NCBI GenBank assembly: GCA_036898135.1
Contig: CM072515.1
Coordinates: 46,615,818-46,679,817, forward strand
DNA: 64,000 bases
Direction: 5' to 3'
Source of the DNA: Oncomelania hupensis
Lineage: Eukaryota > Mollusca > Gastropoda > Littorinimorpha > Pomatiopsidae
A program made the position numbers and the translations under genes. The notes beneath the pieces are model-generated. The model was given only the letters and a program-made list of their open reading frames with translations, did not search any database and had not been told where the DNA came from. The stretch's first letter is position 1, and every line of letters starts with the position of its first letter. Positions 26,931 to 40,856 of this stretch are shown here, in pieces.

Positions 26931-27708
26931 CATATCACCAAGAAAATTACACTTTTTTGCCAACTTGTTTCTCCTAAAATAGCAACAATGATTAACTAAC
27001 TAACTAACTAGCTACACTCTTTCCGTTCTTAAAGCTCTTTTAATTCTTGTTCAGGCTATTGCAATTCACAGTTCACTTCACAGGGCTCTTAAAAGTGGTA
27101 TTTGGCGGATATTTAGTGGACAATATACACTCATGTTATTGCAGTAGCCTGAAGGGTTAACCGTTAGGGATCAAAACGGCACCAAGAATAATAAGAAGAG
27201 GAAGGATAGAGGAGGGGTGGGGGTGGTAGTGTTACATTTAAGAGAAGGTAAAGCAATCATAACATGTCTCTCTGTATTATTTATTTCCCTTTAGTTTTAG
27301 GGAACGAGAAAATGAAGGGGGGTATACTTTCTTAAATTTATTGCTCAATATGGATAAAAATCATAGTTTGTTGATCAGTGACAAATGTTCGGTGTGGTGA
27401 CGACGCCACTGTTGTCGTTCATCAGCTAAGCGTTGTCTGAGGACCGTGTGTGTTCCGCCTGGATACGTTACTAAATAAACAACGCCTACGTCAGACAAGA
27501 AGGGACGAACGAGAAGAAGAAGATGAGACGAATTGTTATCCTGTTCGCGAGTCAATAGTTTATCTTTGTACAAAGGAAATAAACCCTCTTCGACCCGTGA
27601 AGAAGAGGAGGAAAAAGATTGAGGATGAGACGCAAAGCTTCAAAAAGAATAGCAAGAATGTGAACAAAGGGAACAAAAAGAGGTTGAAAAACGCACCGTA
27701 GAAGATGA
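26931..27708. other. No recognised gene
   Basis: Contains a basic open frame (27450-27701) rich in Lys and Arg with no recognisable domain, next to a (GAT)n tract. I do not call it a gene. Confidence 0.45.
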
Positions 27709-29444
<1,736 letters not shown>

Positions 29445-29570
29445 CAGCGTTTCCCATTACGCACATATGTGCGTAATTCACGCATAAAAATCGGAAGATG
29501 ACGCAAAGATTTTGATTAAGAGGGTCCCACGGACGCACACGTTGTTGCGCCCAGCGAAAGTGTCGTACCC

Positions 29571-30634
29571 AGAGCTGCCAACCACTACGGAATTTCCGTA
29601 GTTTACTCCGGAAATGAATACGCGGCTACGGAGCTACGCAAATCGAAAATTTACTACGGAAAGTCAATTTTCGACGATAGTATTACAGTTTTAACGAGTT
29701 TTATTGAGCGCCTGTGCCTCCCGTAGCACCTCAAGGTCACGGTCATTCGGTTTACGTGCACGGAGTAATAGATCACGCTCCCAGTGCATGTTAGGAAATT
29801 CGACCAATCACCGTGAAGTGGTTTTGCAAACGGCCAATCGCTGCACAAAACCTCGACCTTTCTGTGACACTTTCGTTTCCGGGTCACTTCTACACTGCGA
29901 GAAGAAAAGTTTGTGTGCGGCTTATTTTGAATCCGTGATGCCAAAAAGAAAGAAAACTAGCGATGAAAGCCCAGAAAAAAAGAAGAGGACAGCAAATCAA
30001 GAGTACAGGAAAGAGTATTCTGAAAAATTTCCGTGCATCACTGCGTCATCGAGATCAAAACACAGCGTGTATTGTACAGCGTGCTTGGCAGATTTTAGCA
30101 TACAACATGGCGGCTTCCACGATGTGACGCGACACGTGAATGGCAATCGTCACAAAAGTCGTTGCCCTGATCCAGAAAAGTTAGTCCCTGTTCAGTCGGT
30201 AGCCACCTTCTTCCAGCCCGATATGGATCTCTCAATAATTCGTGCGGAAACACTCTTCACGACCTTCGTTGCAGAGCACAATTTGCCTGCGTCGGTAGCA
30301 GATCACTTCAGTAAGTTAGTGAAGGCAATGTTCCCGGACTCCCAAGTTGCCAAGAGCTTTGCATGTGAAAGTGCAAGGCTGCCACCAGATTGGGCCTTGC
30401 TAAAGACTAGACATGTTCCCAGAGAGAGAATAGAGCAAGTTCAGTAAATGTGGAGTATTGTATGAAGTGTGTCATCTTTCCTTGCAACTGTGCTTGTTTA
30501 GTAGTGTGTGTGTATATGCATGTCTTCGTTAAAAAAAAAAAAAAAGCGAGGACGAATGGCTACTGAAAATGTCATAAAACTACTGAAATTCAGAATTTTT
30601 GCTACTGAAAACTTTTTTGGGGGTTGGCAGCTCT
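29571..30634 (+). mobile_element. hAT-like transposon, inner element carrying a zinc-finger ORF
   Basis: A 13-bp inverted repeat, agagctgccaacc (29571-29583) and its complement (30622-30634), is flanked by tcgtaccc and gcgtaccc (7 of 8 matching; 29563-29570 and 30635-30642), an 8-bp hAT-type TSD. Near both ends the sequence repeats ctacgga and ctactgaa motifs. With just over 1 kb and only an N-terminal ORF it is non-autonomous. Confidence 0.75.
29938..30447 (+). CDS. Truncated hAT transposase N-terminus (ZNF862-like zinc finger)
   Basis: From the Met at 29938 the frame encodes 169 residues: a basic N-terminus (PKRKK...KKKR, likely nuclear localisation), then about residues 22-32 EYRKEYSEKFP and a zinc-finger-like C-x2-C...H-x3-H-x4-H arrangement (VYCTACLADFS ... 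DVTRHVNGNRHKSRC, about residues 42-74). A region about entering FF, MDLSIIRAETLF and SDHF follows, and the frame ends before any DDE catalytic or dimerisation domain. This layout resembles the N-terminus of hAT-derived ZNF862/KIAA-type proteins, known for DNA-binding BED/TTF-type fingers. The 29704 frame start is less likely because it includes the transposon end. The protein may be a remnant or a small DNA-binding derivative. Confidence 0.65.
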   Translation: MPKRKKTSDESPEKKKRTANQEYRKEYSEKFPCITASSRSKHSVYCTACLADFSIQHGGFHDVTRHVNGNRHKSRCPDPEKLVPVQSVATFFQPDMDLSIIRAETLFTTFVAEHNLPASVADHFSKLVKAMFPDSQVAKSFACESARLPPDWALLKTRHVPRERIEQVQ

Positions 30635-30665
30635 GCGTACCCCCACGTTATCACAGTGGACGTCG

Positions 30666-30666
<1 letters not shown>

Positions 30667-30742
<76 letters not shown>
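30667..30742. repeat. (CA)n microsatellite
   Basis: About 37 uninterrupted ca units inside the outer hAT-like element, to the right of the inner one. Confidence 0.97.
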
Positions 30743-30743
<1 letters not shown>

Positions 30744-30948
30744 GGCATAGAGTTCTTGTGCTGTTTATTGACTGGTCAGCTGATATTGCACTATAAGACA
30801 TTGTATAAGCACTACACTTTATCTTATTGACTTTAGTCACATTTGTATGCACACATGGAAGGGACCCTCAGAATTTTTAAAAGGACCCTCAAAATTTTCA
30901 ACAGAGGGTCCCTTGGACCCCTTGATTTGAAGCTTGTGGGAAACACTG

Positions 30949-31564
30949 ATGTACAAGTGTGCGCATATGTGTATGTACGTTTATGCACGCGCGCGTGTGT
31001 TTGTAGAAAGCGAAATGTGAGCAGGAATGTAAATTGATTTTCCCAGGGCGACGAAAGGCTCAGAGATTGACTGCAAGTTAATTTGACATCTTGACTCTCA
31101 CGGGACCAATCGTGAGATCAAGATGGGAGTGATCAATGGCGGAGTGAGGGAGGGTTAGTTAAATAACGCTCAATTAGATGCGGCCCATCTCATGTTTGGA
31201 TGTTCGGCGTCTAGAGCTTGGCACCACTGGAGCCACAGTAAGACCCGATTTAGCAAGGTCGCGCAATGGTCCAAGGTCAGACTTTGCGTAGAGTTGCTGC
31301 TGGGTTGTCTTGGGTTCCAACATTAGGTGTTTTCGTAAATGAGGGTTAGGGGAGGGAGTGGAGGAGGGTGGTGTAAAAAGAGTAAGTATTAGTCTGTCAT
31401 TTTTCAGCAAAGATGTTCTCACTCACCACAATACGCTCAATTTTATATACTACGTCAGATTTTTACTTCCAAGATGTGACCACGAAAAGGTCGGCCAAAT
31501 GGTCCGACGCTGTACCGCCAACACTATAATGTCACCTGAATGCCCGCTTTACTTTGTAGATGGA
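30949..31564. other. No recognised gene
   Basis: Short frames only. No repeat-family match was seen apart from the small repeat B fragment at its right end. Confidence 0.45.
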
Positions 31565-31626
31565 CCGGTCCTGATTTGGCTCGGAAGAGTCCGCTGGACC
31601 TAAAGCAACAATAAATCAATCAATCA
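31565..31626 (+). mobile_element. Repeat B, 62-bp 3' fragment with 12-bp TSD
   Basis: Only the last part of repeat B is present (tcctgatttggctcgg ... gtccgctggacc), followed by an aataaatcaatcaatca tail. The 12-bp TSD tttgtagatgga is perfect (31553-31564 and 31627-31638). This shows severe 5' truncation during retrotransposition. Confidence 0.85.
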
Positions 31627-31638
31627 TTTGTAGATGGA

Positions 31639-32336
31639 TTTAATAACTAGTCAGTTTTGGTGAGCAAGTATTCGTCCGATATTGCCAGTCAAATGTGAAC
31701 TTGACCGTGAAAAATAATCTTCACGCAGGCGTTGTCGGTCAGTAGTACTAAAGAAGACCACTGGAGATCCTCTGATTAGTGTCAGTGGTCATCCTACCCC
31801 TTTCCTTCCCCACCCACCCACCTCTCTCTCTCCTCCCCCCTTCACTCCTCTCTCCAGCCTTATATCTGCCTGTCCCTCTCCGAGTCTCTTGCTTCCATCA
31901 TCTATCTCTCTCTGTCCCCCCCCCCCCAACCCACCCCGCCCCAACGTCTTAAAATCGCATACAACCATCTTTAGTGACAGTTCACTTTATTGTTTTATTT
32001 TGGTTAGATCCAGTTTAGCTGTGAGGAACTTTTTAAAAAAAAAGTATAACGACAGTGCTTATTTAACGCTTATTCCTTCTCGATACCGTTAAGTACGTTT
32101 CAGCAGCTTTTCTCAGACAGATTTGTTGTCTGCAGGAAGAAAACCAAACAACATTTTTGTATGTGGGAGAGGGTTTGTGGCAGGAGAGCATGACTTTCAA
32201 GGGAGGCTTTCAAAAATTCAACACACAAACATCATTGGCAAGCACGCACACATACACACGCAAACGCACGCACATACATACACATATACACACAACCTAC
32301 TCACACACACATACACACACGCACAAACACACACAC

Positions 32337-32367
<31 letters not shown>

Positions 32368-32429
32368 GAGGCAATATCAGCGCATCTCCTCATGGACAGA
32401 CACCTTGCATAACGTGTTTGCTTGTGTAA
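31639..32429. other. No recognised gene; (CA)n-rich tract
   Basis: Contains C-rich and (CA)n tracts (32240-32368). Open frames across the latter are artefacts. Confidence 0.5.
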
Positions 32430-32760
32430 TTCTTCAGCTGGCCTGTTAGCGTTAGCCGAAGTTACTAGTGCCGAACGAACGTGCGTGGGTTCAATTCTCG
32501 CAGGCGACTAAATAATGAAACTTCGGTTTGAGGCTTATGAGGTTACCTACTCATCTGGGTGAGAATATAAACCGAGGTGAAGTCTGTGTATGCATGCATT
32601 CCACCGCACGGACTTTAAAGATCCTTACGCTCTTGTCCTAGACGGGTGAGTAGGCCTACTAGAAGGACCAATACATTCAGCTTGCTCTATAGAGTCCGTT
32701 CCTCCCCTGTCCTGGGTGGCGCTGTTCTTGCGGCTGCCGTGCTTTTGGTGAGAAGGCAAC
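32430..32760 (+). repeat. Degenerate tRNA-derived SINE-like repeat
   Basis: Contains a B-box-like gggttcaattct (32488-32499) about 50 bp after a weak A-box region. A segment gcatgcattccaccgcacgg with actttaaagat (32590-32622) is shared with 60879-60900. Boundaries are unclear. Confidence 0.5.
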
Positions 32761-35619
32761 TTTTTCTCTCCTCTCCCCCTCCCCATTCATTTCCCCCACA
32801 CACAAAAATCCCAAATCCTCTTTAAATGTATTTTGGATTCGAAGAAGAAGAAGAAAACACATCACCAAGATTCTGATCGTAGATAAATAGCGTGTCTGAT
32901 AACTCGTGGAAAATTGAATTTTGGGATGGAATTTCAGTTTTTGGAAAACTGGATCTTTCAATCAGCTGTAATAAACATCTAAAGATGTGAATGCCAACAT
33001 ATCCCTCCCTGACATGACATCTTCTATGCGCGTGAGAGTGAGTTTTATTGTTTATTTAATATTTATTTGTAAACGATTTTTGTTTTAATATAAGACTTAG
33101 GCGCATCCACGTGCGTGTTTTGCACTCTTTGTTTATTTTATGTTGGTAAATATGCTGGAAGATAAGTATTGGTTACACGCATGCACGTGCGTGCGTGTCT
33201 TTGTTTACAGAACATATAATCTAGATAATAGATCATATACTAAGATATTGCCGCTGCACGTGCGTGTGTGAGTAAAAAAGATGTGGAGCGTGTATGACGT
33301 TATCAAGGGGAGATAATCTCACGGCGTGCAGCTCAATCCCGAGGCGGGCGACACGCTCTGTGAACGCGTGCCGTATATTGTGGCCAATCAGCGTCTTCAT
33401 CTCAAACCTCAGTGACAGCCCATAGCGGGCGTCGCCAGCCATTTTACTAAGGGGTCGGTTTGGTGTTGTTAGTAGGGCGTCGGCATTGCTATATGACAGA
33501 CTTGCGGGTGAACCTTTATTTGCCCTTTTTTTTAAAATGTAAAAGAAAGCATCGCAGCCAGCTTGCAGCGCCAACAGAGGTTTGTTGCGTCCCCTGTAGT
33601 CTGATTGGGTTCAATGACCAGGCTCTTTATCGTGCTGCTATTTGGCATGGATGTAAGTGTCTTAAGTGCTATGGACTCATGTTGGAAAGAGTTGTAAACA
33701 ACTACAACCACAACCATATATATATAAGTTGGAACTTAGCACACAAGGCCTGTGAGGTTTGCATGTTAGGACTAGGATCTCGTGCTGTTTGTCAGAGACA
33801 ATGGAATGCAATGATCGAGCTTCTAGTTTTCCTGATACTCGGGCTATCGAAGGCTCCAGTCCGAGCTGTATGGACATGATTTACGAACGGGTTCTTTGAG
33901 CCGTCTTTAGTGCTCTAGTCTGCATATCGCCGCGTGGAGAAGAGAGACATCAACTGTGGAATGTTCACCACTGACCACAAAGCTCGCTGCATCATACAGC
34001 GTGATAATCATTGCCTGCTCTAGAATAGTCGGTTCTAAAATTACCTACTGACCGCCCAAAGCGCAACAATGTCGTCATGAACGTTCATGGCATAGTCACG
34101 CCGTTGACCAAACAGCTCGTAACATTATATGCCGTCGCATCACAGTCTTGAAACGACATATCAATAGCCAGAAACCAACAACAATGTGAAGAACGAAACG
34201 TTGCGTGAGAGACTTAGCAGGACAATTACCAAGCTATTGAGGCACGCGACTCAAAGGGAGACAAACATGGCTGGCATTCTGCAAGGTAGTTACCCACCTA
34301 GTGTCTGCAATGGTCGTATGCAAGAAAGGTTGCTATTCTAGACTTGATTCTTCCGCACAATAAAACACACTAGACTACACTAGTCTCTACAACAGTATAT
34401 AACCAAAAACATGGAAAACAATTTCTTAGGCAGCATCATCAAGAAAGACAACTCTGATTTTCTTTGAGCATTATTTACACCACTAAGCTTATTACGCACG
34501 CGGCAAACTGTTTAGACCTAGTGTTGCCGTGTCAAGGTATGCAGATGAAAGTCTAAACAATCAGTTAGACCTCAGTGCGCAGGTATGTGGGTTCTGTCAC
34601 CCCCTGTTGTCAGTCACGTGATGAAGCGAAGCAGGCTGTTTCACCCACTGGGGCCAAATTAACAAAGCATGCTGAGAATGGTGGTGGCGGAAATGAAAAG
34701 ACAACGGATGAATAACGGGCTTTTAGGACAGGGACAAAAAAGAACAAAAAGGTCCACCAATTGTAAAAAGGCATGGGGACATATAAGTTTGTTGCTAGAC
34801 CAAAATAAGCGCTATATACATTTTAAATGACTGCGCGACGCAATTGTTTGTGCAAACCCCGTTCAACGGTATCTTGTATTAAAGGGCATCTGAATGGGTA
34901 CTGTGAATGTTTTGAGTTCGGCGTACAGTACGACCTATTGCAATGTCGAGAGTAAAAAACAGAAAGAAAGAGGAATCGTAGGGCGCAGTCGGCAGTGAAT
35001 AAGAATGTGGAGGTATGCTGATGGGGGACGGTTGAGTGCGCGCGCCGTTTTATCTCCCCCTATCCCGCCATTCCGCGCGTGACCGGCAGTGCGACTCTGG
35101 CAATAAAGAGCGCTCAAAGGGACCGAACTCCCCCCCCCCCCTTCCCCTTCCCTCTTCCCTGCCGGGCCCACGCTGTGACGTAGCATGAGCTGCTGGAAAC
35201 GATGACGATGATTAGGTCTTCAACCAACTCATCTTCGTCATTGACGTTCTCCGGAGTCATCATCGTCATAGTGGTCATCAAAATTCCCCCCCCCCCTCTC
35301 ACCCTTCCCTTCCACTTTCATCTTCTTTATCTTCGGCAGCAGGATTCCCATGGGCTTCGACGTTAGGGACATAGTGATTAACATTCACAAATTGGATTGC
35401 ATTACGGCGTTTTTTACGTATTCACTTCTCTTTTTATTTTCAATTGTTTTAAAACATCCACAACCAGAATATTTATTAAAAAGTGTTCGATTTATTGACT
35501 GTTTCGGCTTGCTTATATGCCGGTAGTACACTTTTTTTCATTGATAAATAAATATTTACCGCAAACATACATATGTTATAATTGATTTTTTTTTAAATTA
35601 CCGCAAGTATGGAAACGCT
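32761..35619. other. No recognised gene
   Basis: Long open frames on both strands around 33230-33880 and 34935-35300 have no recognisable domain. A donor-like site gat|gtaagt lies at 33652. Poly-C runs occur at 35131-35142 and 35286-35297. Could contain exons of an unknown gene, but nothing here supports a call. Confidence 0.4.
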
Positions 35620-35700
35620 TTTTCAATTCAATTCAGTTCAGTTCAACAAAAGATTATCTATTACCTCATCCAGGAATTTGGACAGACGCAGTGATCATCA
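35620..35700 (-). mobile_element. Possible retroposon 3' end with (TTGAA)n tail
   Basis: On the minus strand, sequence related to the element at 21588 ends in gttgaactgaactgaattga. Only the last ~60-80 bp are evident. Confidence 0.4.
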
Positions 35701-35779
35701 CTGAAATAAACAAATAAAAGTTAAATTTACAAGTTGCAAGCAAATATTGATTTTAAAAGCACTTAAAAGCCTATGCAAA

Positions 35780-35866
35780 AAGAGACGCGCTCGCGCACTC
35801 ACGCACACACGCACACTCACGCACACACAAACACATTCTAACACACACACACACACACACCCACAC

Positions 35867-35900
<34 letters not shown>
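35780..35900. repeat. (CA)n microsatellite, imperfect
   Basis: CA units interrupted by cg and ct dinucleotides. The Val/Cys-rich and Thr/His-rich frames are artefacts. Confidence 0.95.
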
Positions 35901-36639
35901 CGGGGGTGATTGCTGAGGCAGACAAGAAGCCCTTGATGCCTTAAAACCAGAATTCACATGTAGCTCATTAAATGATAATAACCACGTGTTCCAAACACAG
36001 ATTTTCCATAGAATCATAACTAAACTTATTGCGAGGCAGGAGAATGATGAAAGAATGAATGACAAATAGACAGACACACAGACAGAAACTAAAGTCGAAG
36101 AAGGCGACGAAGAGGAAAAAGCATAGTATGCATAATTGGATTCCTGACCTTAAAATTTAGTTCACCAACTATTAACCAACGATGGATTTCAATTTGCGGC
36201 CATCTGTAAAACTAGAAGAAGAAAAAGAAAAAAAATCGATGTGTATGGTTGTAGAAATGAGATGAAATACTGTGGAAGAAACATAGGGGTTTACGAGAAA
36301 GGGTCGCAGCGGCCGACTGTATAATCGAAAACAAAATTTGCTGGATAGATGTGGATTCGTGCGAAGCGGTTGGTGAGGGAGAGGAAGGTAGGAGGAGGAC
36401 GGTTGGACAATATATTTGTGTGGGAAGCAGAGGGCGAGGGGGTGGGGAGGTGGTTTATTTTTCTTGGAGTGTGTAACAATAGTGTGGAGTTATGGAGCAC
36501 ATAAAGGGAGAGAAGCGTGGGTGAACGAGGTCGTGTTGGGGTGAAGATATGGCGATGTGAGGGCAGATAACAACTTCTCACTGACACATTATCGTCTTCA
36601 TCCTTATCGCAGCCCATCACACTGTGGATTAGTGGGGAT

Positions 36640-36687
<48 letters not shown>

Positions 36688-36967
36688 AGAGGGAGAGAGA
36701 GAGAGAGCAATGAATATCGTAAATTGACGTTAAGGTGGCAAGGACGTAATTTTACGACAATGTATCCAATCCAACAGCTGCCGGCATCCGTTCTGTTTCC
36801 GCCTTGCTTTTAGGGGCCTGAGATATGGCGCGCCATTTGCCTGAGAAGTTTGCATTTTGTCAGACAAACCGAGCAGCTTATTCCCCACCACATCAGTGCA
36901 TTTCATTGCCCTGGCTTTTGTTCTAGATCTACCTCCACCATTATTGTCATCGTCAGTATCTTTTTGG
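35901..36967. other. No recognised gene; (GA)n tract
   Basis: Includes a (GA)n and poly-G tract at 36647-36706. The remainder shows no domain or element end. Confidence 0.45.
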
Positions 36968-38286
36968 ACCCAGTGGCTTGTCACCACTCTTTCCAAACGG
37001 GTAACTTTCGTGAGTGTCCAAACTATCGCACCATCACAATCAGCCATTCCATCAAAGTCCTCCTGAAAATAATACTCAACGGGTTGAAACCCCAAGCTGA
37101 ACTAATCATAGCTTAAGAACAAGCTGCAGGATTCGGGGCAGGGCGAAGTACCACTGAGCAGATTTTTAAACTCATAATAATTGCGAGAAATTCCTACAGC
37201 ACATGTGATCCTGATTCGGCTATTTGCAGTCCGCTGGATCCTATAAGCAATGAATAACTAACTAACCTACCTACAGCACCAACAATGTCAGTATCATGGG
37301 CAGACTTCAAAAAAGCGTTTGACAGAACCTGGCATGCAGCTCTGTGGGCAACCATGAGAGTATACAACATCAGCTCCAACATTATTAAAGTTATCAAAAG
37401 CCTGTTTGACAAGACTACCAGTGCAGTCCTCCACAACAGCGCCATCGGCAACTGGTTCAGAACAACAATCGGTGTGCGTCAAGGATGCCTACTCTCTCCA
37501 ACACTCTTCAACATCTTTCTTGAGCGCCACATGTCAGATGCCCTTACAGATCATGAAGGCACAGTCAGCAGTCTCCAACCTTCGTTTTGCGGATGGCATC
37601 GATGGATTGGCTGAAGAAGAACAAGAACGGCTGGTAAAGAGGCTTGACACCACCTCCAAAACCTTCGGAATGGAAATAAGTGCAGGAAAGATCAAATTGA
37701 TGACCAACAACACCAATGGATCAACCTGGACATCAAAATCCAAGGCAAATCCCTCTACACGGTGCACTGCTTCAAATATATATCAGAAACTGTATCAGTC
37801 AGTGGGTCCCGACAGAACGTCCTCTCCAGGATCGCATAAACATCTGCTGCCCTAACAAGTTGAAGCCTATTTAAAAAGACAGGACCATCAGTCTACACTC
37901 CAAGGTAAGGTTTCTGCGCTACCTTGTCATCTCCATCTTCCTATACTCTTGCGAAACATGGACCCTCACAACAGACCTACAACTAAGAATATAAAGCATG
38001 GAGATGAGGTGCTACAGAAGACGTATGGGCGTGTCCTATACCCATCACATCATCAACGACGTAGTCCCACAGACCATCATACAAGCCATTGGACAACACG
38101 ACGACCTGCTCACAGTGGTGAAGAGACGGAAACTCCGATGGTATGGTCACGTCACCAGAGCATCATACCTTGCAAAGACCATCCTACAAGGCACGGCGCA
38201 AGGAGGCAGAAGAAGAGGCAGACAGAAAAAGATGGAGTAGGCCTACGCCGGTTAAACGACTTTCGAATTACCGGATAGGATAGGAT
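36968..38286 (+). mobile_element. LINE copy with a nested repeat B fragment
   Basis: RT sequence (DFKKAFDRTWHAALW at about 37304, QGCLLSPTLFNIF at about 37480) and the 3' coding end (YGHVTRASYLAKTILQGTAQ at about 38139) lead to a ggata tail at 38272-38285. It has many stops, frameshifts and deletions. A 67-bp repeat B fragment interrupts it at 37203. Confidence 0.88.
37203..37269 (+). mobile_element. Repeat B, 67-bp fragment inside a LINE
   Basis: Contains the repeat B 3' end (ttgcagtccgctggatccta) and an aactaactaac-type tail. The 10-bp TSD cctacagcac is perfect (37193-37202 and 37270-37279). Removing it restores the LINE sequence seen at 11025. Confidence 0.85.
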
Positions 38287-38389
38287 CATCTTCATCGTAA
38301 TTATCAACATTATTATTTCTTTCATTATTCTTATCATTGTCCTTCTCATTTACCCCTTATATACGTATTCGGCCCTTCTTTTCTCCTAA

Positions 38390-38394
<5 letters not shown>

Positions 38395-38462
<68 letters not shown>
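38395..38462. repeat. (ATC)n microsatellite
   Basis: About 22 atc units. Poly-His and poly-Met frames are artefacts. Confidence 0.97.
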
Positions 38463-38763
38463 GACCACCACTACCACCGCCTTGTTATCATCATCGCTAC
38501 ATCTGAAGATAATAGATTGGTGACCTGGTGGATTGGAGGACCGTGTGCTTGCCGCACGTTTGCATAACATTTGAGAGTGAAGCTGCGTGTGTATTATTTG
38601 GTGTGGTGGATATTTTTTTGGGTGGATAAAAGGTGGGGGGAGGGAGGGATAGGGGAGGGTAGTCGAATGCGCGAAATGATAAGCGGCAATTTATCAACGG
38701 TAACTGTATCTTCCTATTTTCTGCTTCTCTACTTCTATTATTGTCTTGACTATCGCGATGTGC

Positions 38764-38780
38764 ATCTCTGTCTCTCTGTC

Positions 38781-38850
<70 letters not shown>

Positions 38851-38852
38851 CA
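38764..38852. repeat. (CT)n microsatellite
   Basis: Ct repeats with a few ctgt interruptions at the start. Confidence 0.95.
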
Positions 38853-39074
38853 GGTTTTCACTCTGCGTTGACTGATTCATCTTACACTAATAGTAGTAGT
38901 ATTCGTTCAAACTCGGTCAGACTAGTGCAGCGCAGGGTATGAGATCATTTGAACTATCTCAATAAAGTCTTTTACAATAATACTGAATAAGTGCCGGACA
39001 TGATACATTGTTGTAAATGCAGGCTGTAGATCCTTCTCATCAGTGCTTGGTCCTTCAGCCTGGTTTTCTTCTCT

Positions 39075-39079
<5 letters not shown>

Positions 39080-39139
<60 letters not shown>
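39080..39139. repeat. (CT)n plus poly-T tract
   Basis: A c-run, about 19 ct units and 20 t residues precede the L2-like fragment. Confidence 0.95.
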
Positions 39140-39142
<3 letters not shown>

Positions 39143-39490
39143 GCTCTCGAACATAGCCACTTTCAAGTCCAACTTAAAAACTCATCTGTTCCTTAAAAAC
39201 ATGTCTGATCTGGTCTCCCACCACCATCATCATTCCTTCTTTTCTGATTCAAACCACCGCCATCACCCCGCACGCCCCCAGTTCCCCCCCCCCCCACCAT
39301 CCCTCCATCGTCTTTTATATTTTATTTGTAAATATTCTATTCATGTTTGCATTATGTCTTTGCATAATTTATTAGTGTCTCGTTTTTGTTTCAGTTCTTT
39401 TCGTTTGTATTTCGATGTTAACGTTAAGTATAAATGCGTGAGGACTGCGCTTTGAACTGATGTTATTAGGAAAAAAGCGCTATATAAATA
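39140..39490 (+). mobile_element. 3' end of an L2/CR1-like LINE
   Basis: The frame from 39141 encodes SNIATFKSNLKTHLFLKN, which matches the last residues typical of L2/CR1-clade RT proteins (pattern FKxxLKTHLF). A 3' UTR follows and ends in aaaaaagcgctatataaata, then an (AGT)n tract (39491-39538). The same 3' UTR end is found in reverse at 45009-45090, so two copies of this family are present. It is unrelated to the (GGATA)n-tail LINE. Confidence 0.8.
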
Positions 39491-39491
39491 C

Positions 39492-39538
<47 letters not shown>
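39491..39538. repeat. (AGT)n microsatellite at the LINE tail
   Basis: About 16 agt units directly following gcgctatataaatact, so it probably expanded from the retroelement tail. Confidence 0.95.
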
Positions 39539-39654
39539 TTGCTTGTTTGATTTTTTTGCGGAGGACGGGAGAGGGGGAGGCGGAAGACAAATAAGGTGGA
39601 ATTTGTTCGTAAATTTACTATGGTCTTTTTTTTTACATTTCCAGATGTGTGTAT

Positions 39655-40445
39655 GGAATAGTTGAGGGTTAGGGTGAAGGGAGAGGTGATGCTGGAGTGG
39701 AATCAGAATGAGCCAAATGTCGGTCAGTCCGTCTGTCTGTCGGTACGTTGGATCCATACCTCAAGAACCACTGAACGGATTTTGAACCAAACCTCACAGG
39801 AACATTACATAGGTTAGTAGCCCGCCTCCTGTGCCTTCCGATTGGCTGTACCGCAGAGGTCAAGGTCATTAGAGTCATTTTGCTGCTAAACACATTTTGC
39901 GCAATATTTATCCATGAAAAAAAATTTAATTCATAAAGAAAAAAAAATCTGAAAAAAGGCTTTAAGCGATTTTGTTGAGTTTTGCTAAACGGACACTTCA
40001 AATCAGGGGCAATCCTGAAGCAGCATTCTGGTTCTAAGAGAGATGGTCAGTCGGTCAGTCCATCACTTAGTGTTTTATTTTTGTGTTCAAAATAGACTTT
40101 TTTCCTTTTCTCAAGAGTAACTGTATCGAAATTCGTAAGTTTTATTGTGTGCATACTTTAACCACTGCTAAGCATGTCGTGTCATTCGGACTCATTGTTG
40201 TACTTTCTCGAAGGTCAAGGTCGTTGTGCTTCATCCTTTTCTAAACATGTTTTGGCTGTATCTAAAAAAAATTGACTGATCCTATTTCGATAAGATATTT
40301 TTGCTTCTAGTTAGTTCATACCGTGACCTATAATTCCATGTTTTCGTTTTGCTTCTTTAGGATAAAGCCCAGTCATAACACAACCAAGGAAAAGTTAAAA
40401 CTTTTCAAGATGCTTATTTTTTGGCTATGTATGTGATTGGAAATA
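39655..40445 (+). repeat. Dispersed repeat A, copy 2 (longest uninterrupted)
   Basis: Shares with copy 1 the gtcggtcagtccgtctg head, accactgaacggattttga, caaggtcatt, gtgacctataattccatg and the end near ggaaatacattgg. At about 790 bp it is the best template for defining the family. No coding capacity is seen. Confidence 0.75.
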
Positions 40446-40856
40446 CATTGGAAGAACTTGTCTTTTTTTAAACTTTGTTTGTTGTTGTTGCCTTTGTTGT
40501 CTTCTTTGGGTTGTCTTTTTTGTTTGTTTGTTGGTACACTAGTTCATCAAATAAAATTTTGTAATTTATTTTTATTTGCTGGTCGTACGGGCCAGCCTTA
40601 TGAGGGCGGTCCATTTTCTCTCACTCGAAGGTGTATGTTCCTTGGTTCCTTCCAAAGTATTGCGGGTGGACTGGGGTGTTATTGTTCACGTTTTCGTTCG
40701 TTCTGCAGGTCCGTACTGCCGCTCACTTACTAACCGGTCTTAACCAAGTGACCTGTGTCACATCGTCCAAGTTCCGGGTCTCCTACTTTATCCAGACACC
40801 TTTGCGCATGCGCCAGGTCATGTCGGGCAGGCTTTTTCACGATGTTTTTAGGCGTC
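40446..40856. other. Unrecognised sequence, possible RT remnant
   Basis: A frame around 40710-40760 encodes VRTAAHLLTGLNQV, faintly reminiscent of the thumb region of L2/CR1 RTs (AAxLLTG). The rest is not recognisable. Confidence 0.25.

Larger units (their letters stand above)
29445..30948 (+). mobile_element. hAT-like DNA transposon, outer element
   Basis: The ends are cagcgtttccca (29445-29456) and tgggaaacactg (30937-30948), a 12-bp terminal inverted repeat with one mismatch. This is the CAG(T)GTTTCCCA end seen in many hAT transposons. The 5 bases atgta abut both ends (29440-29444 and 30949-30953). That is shorter than the usual 8-bp hAT TSD, so the exact termini are uncertain. A second element with its own inverted ends lies inside (29571-30634). 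Confidence 0.55.

Noticed and set aside
33460..33879. 139-residue open frame, Cys-rich, as a candidate gene
   Set aside because: No domain, no supporting splice sites on both sides, and overlapping frames on the other strand are equally open.
40700..40770. RT thumb-like peptide AAHLLTG
   Set aside because: Seven residues are too few to support an element; kept only as a remark.
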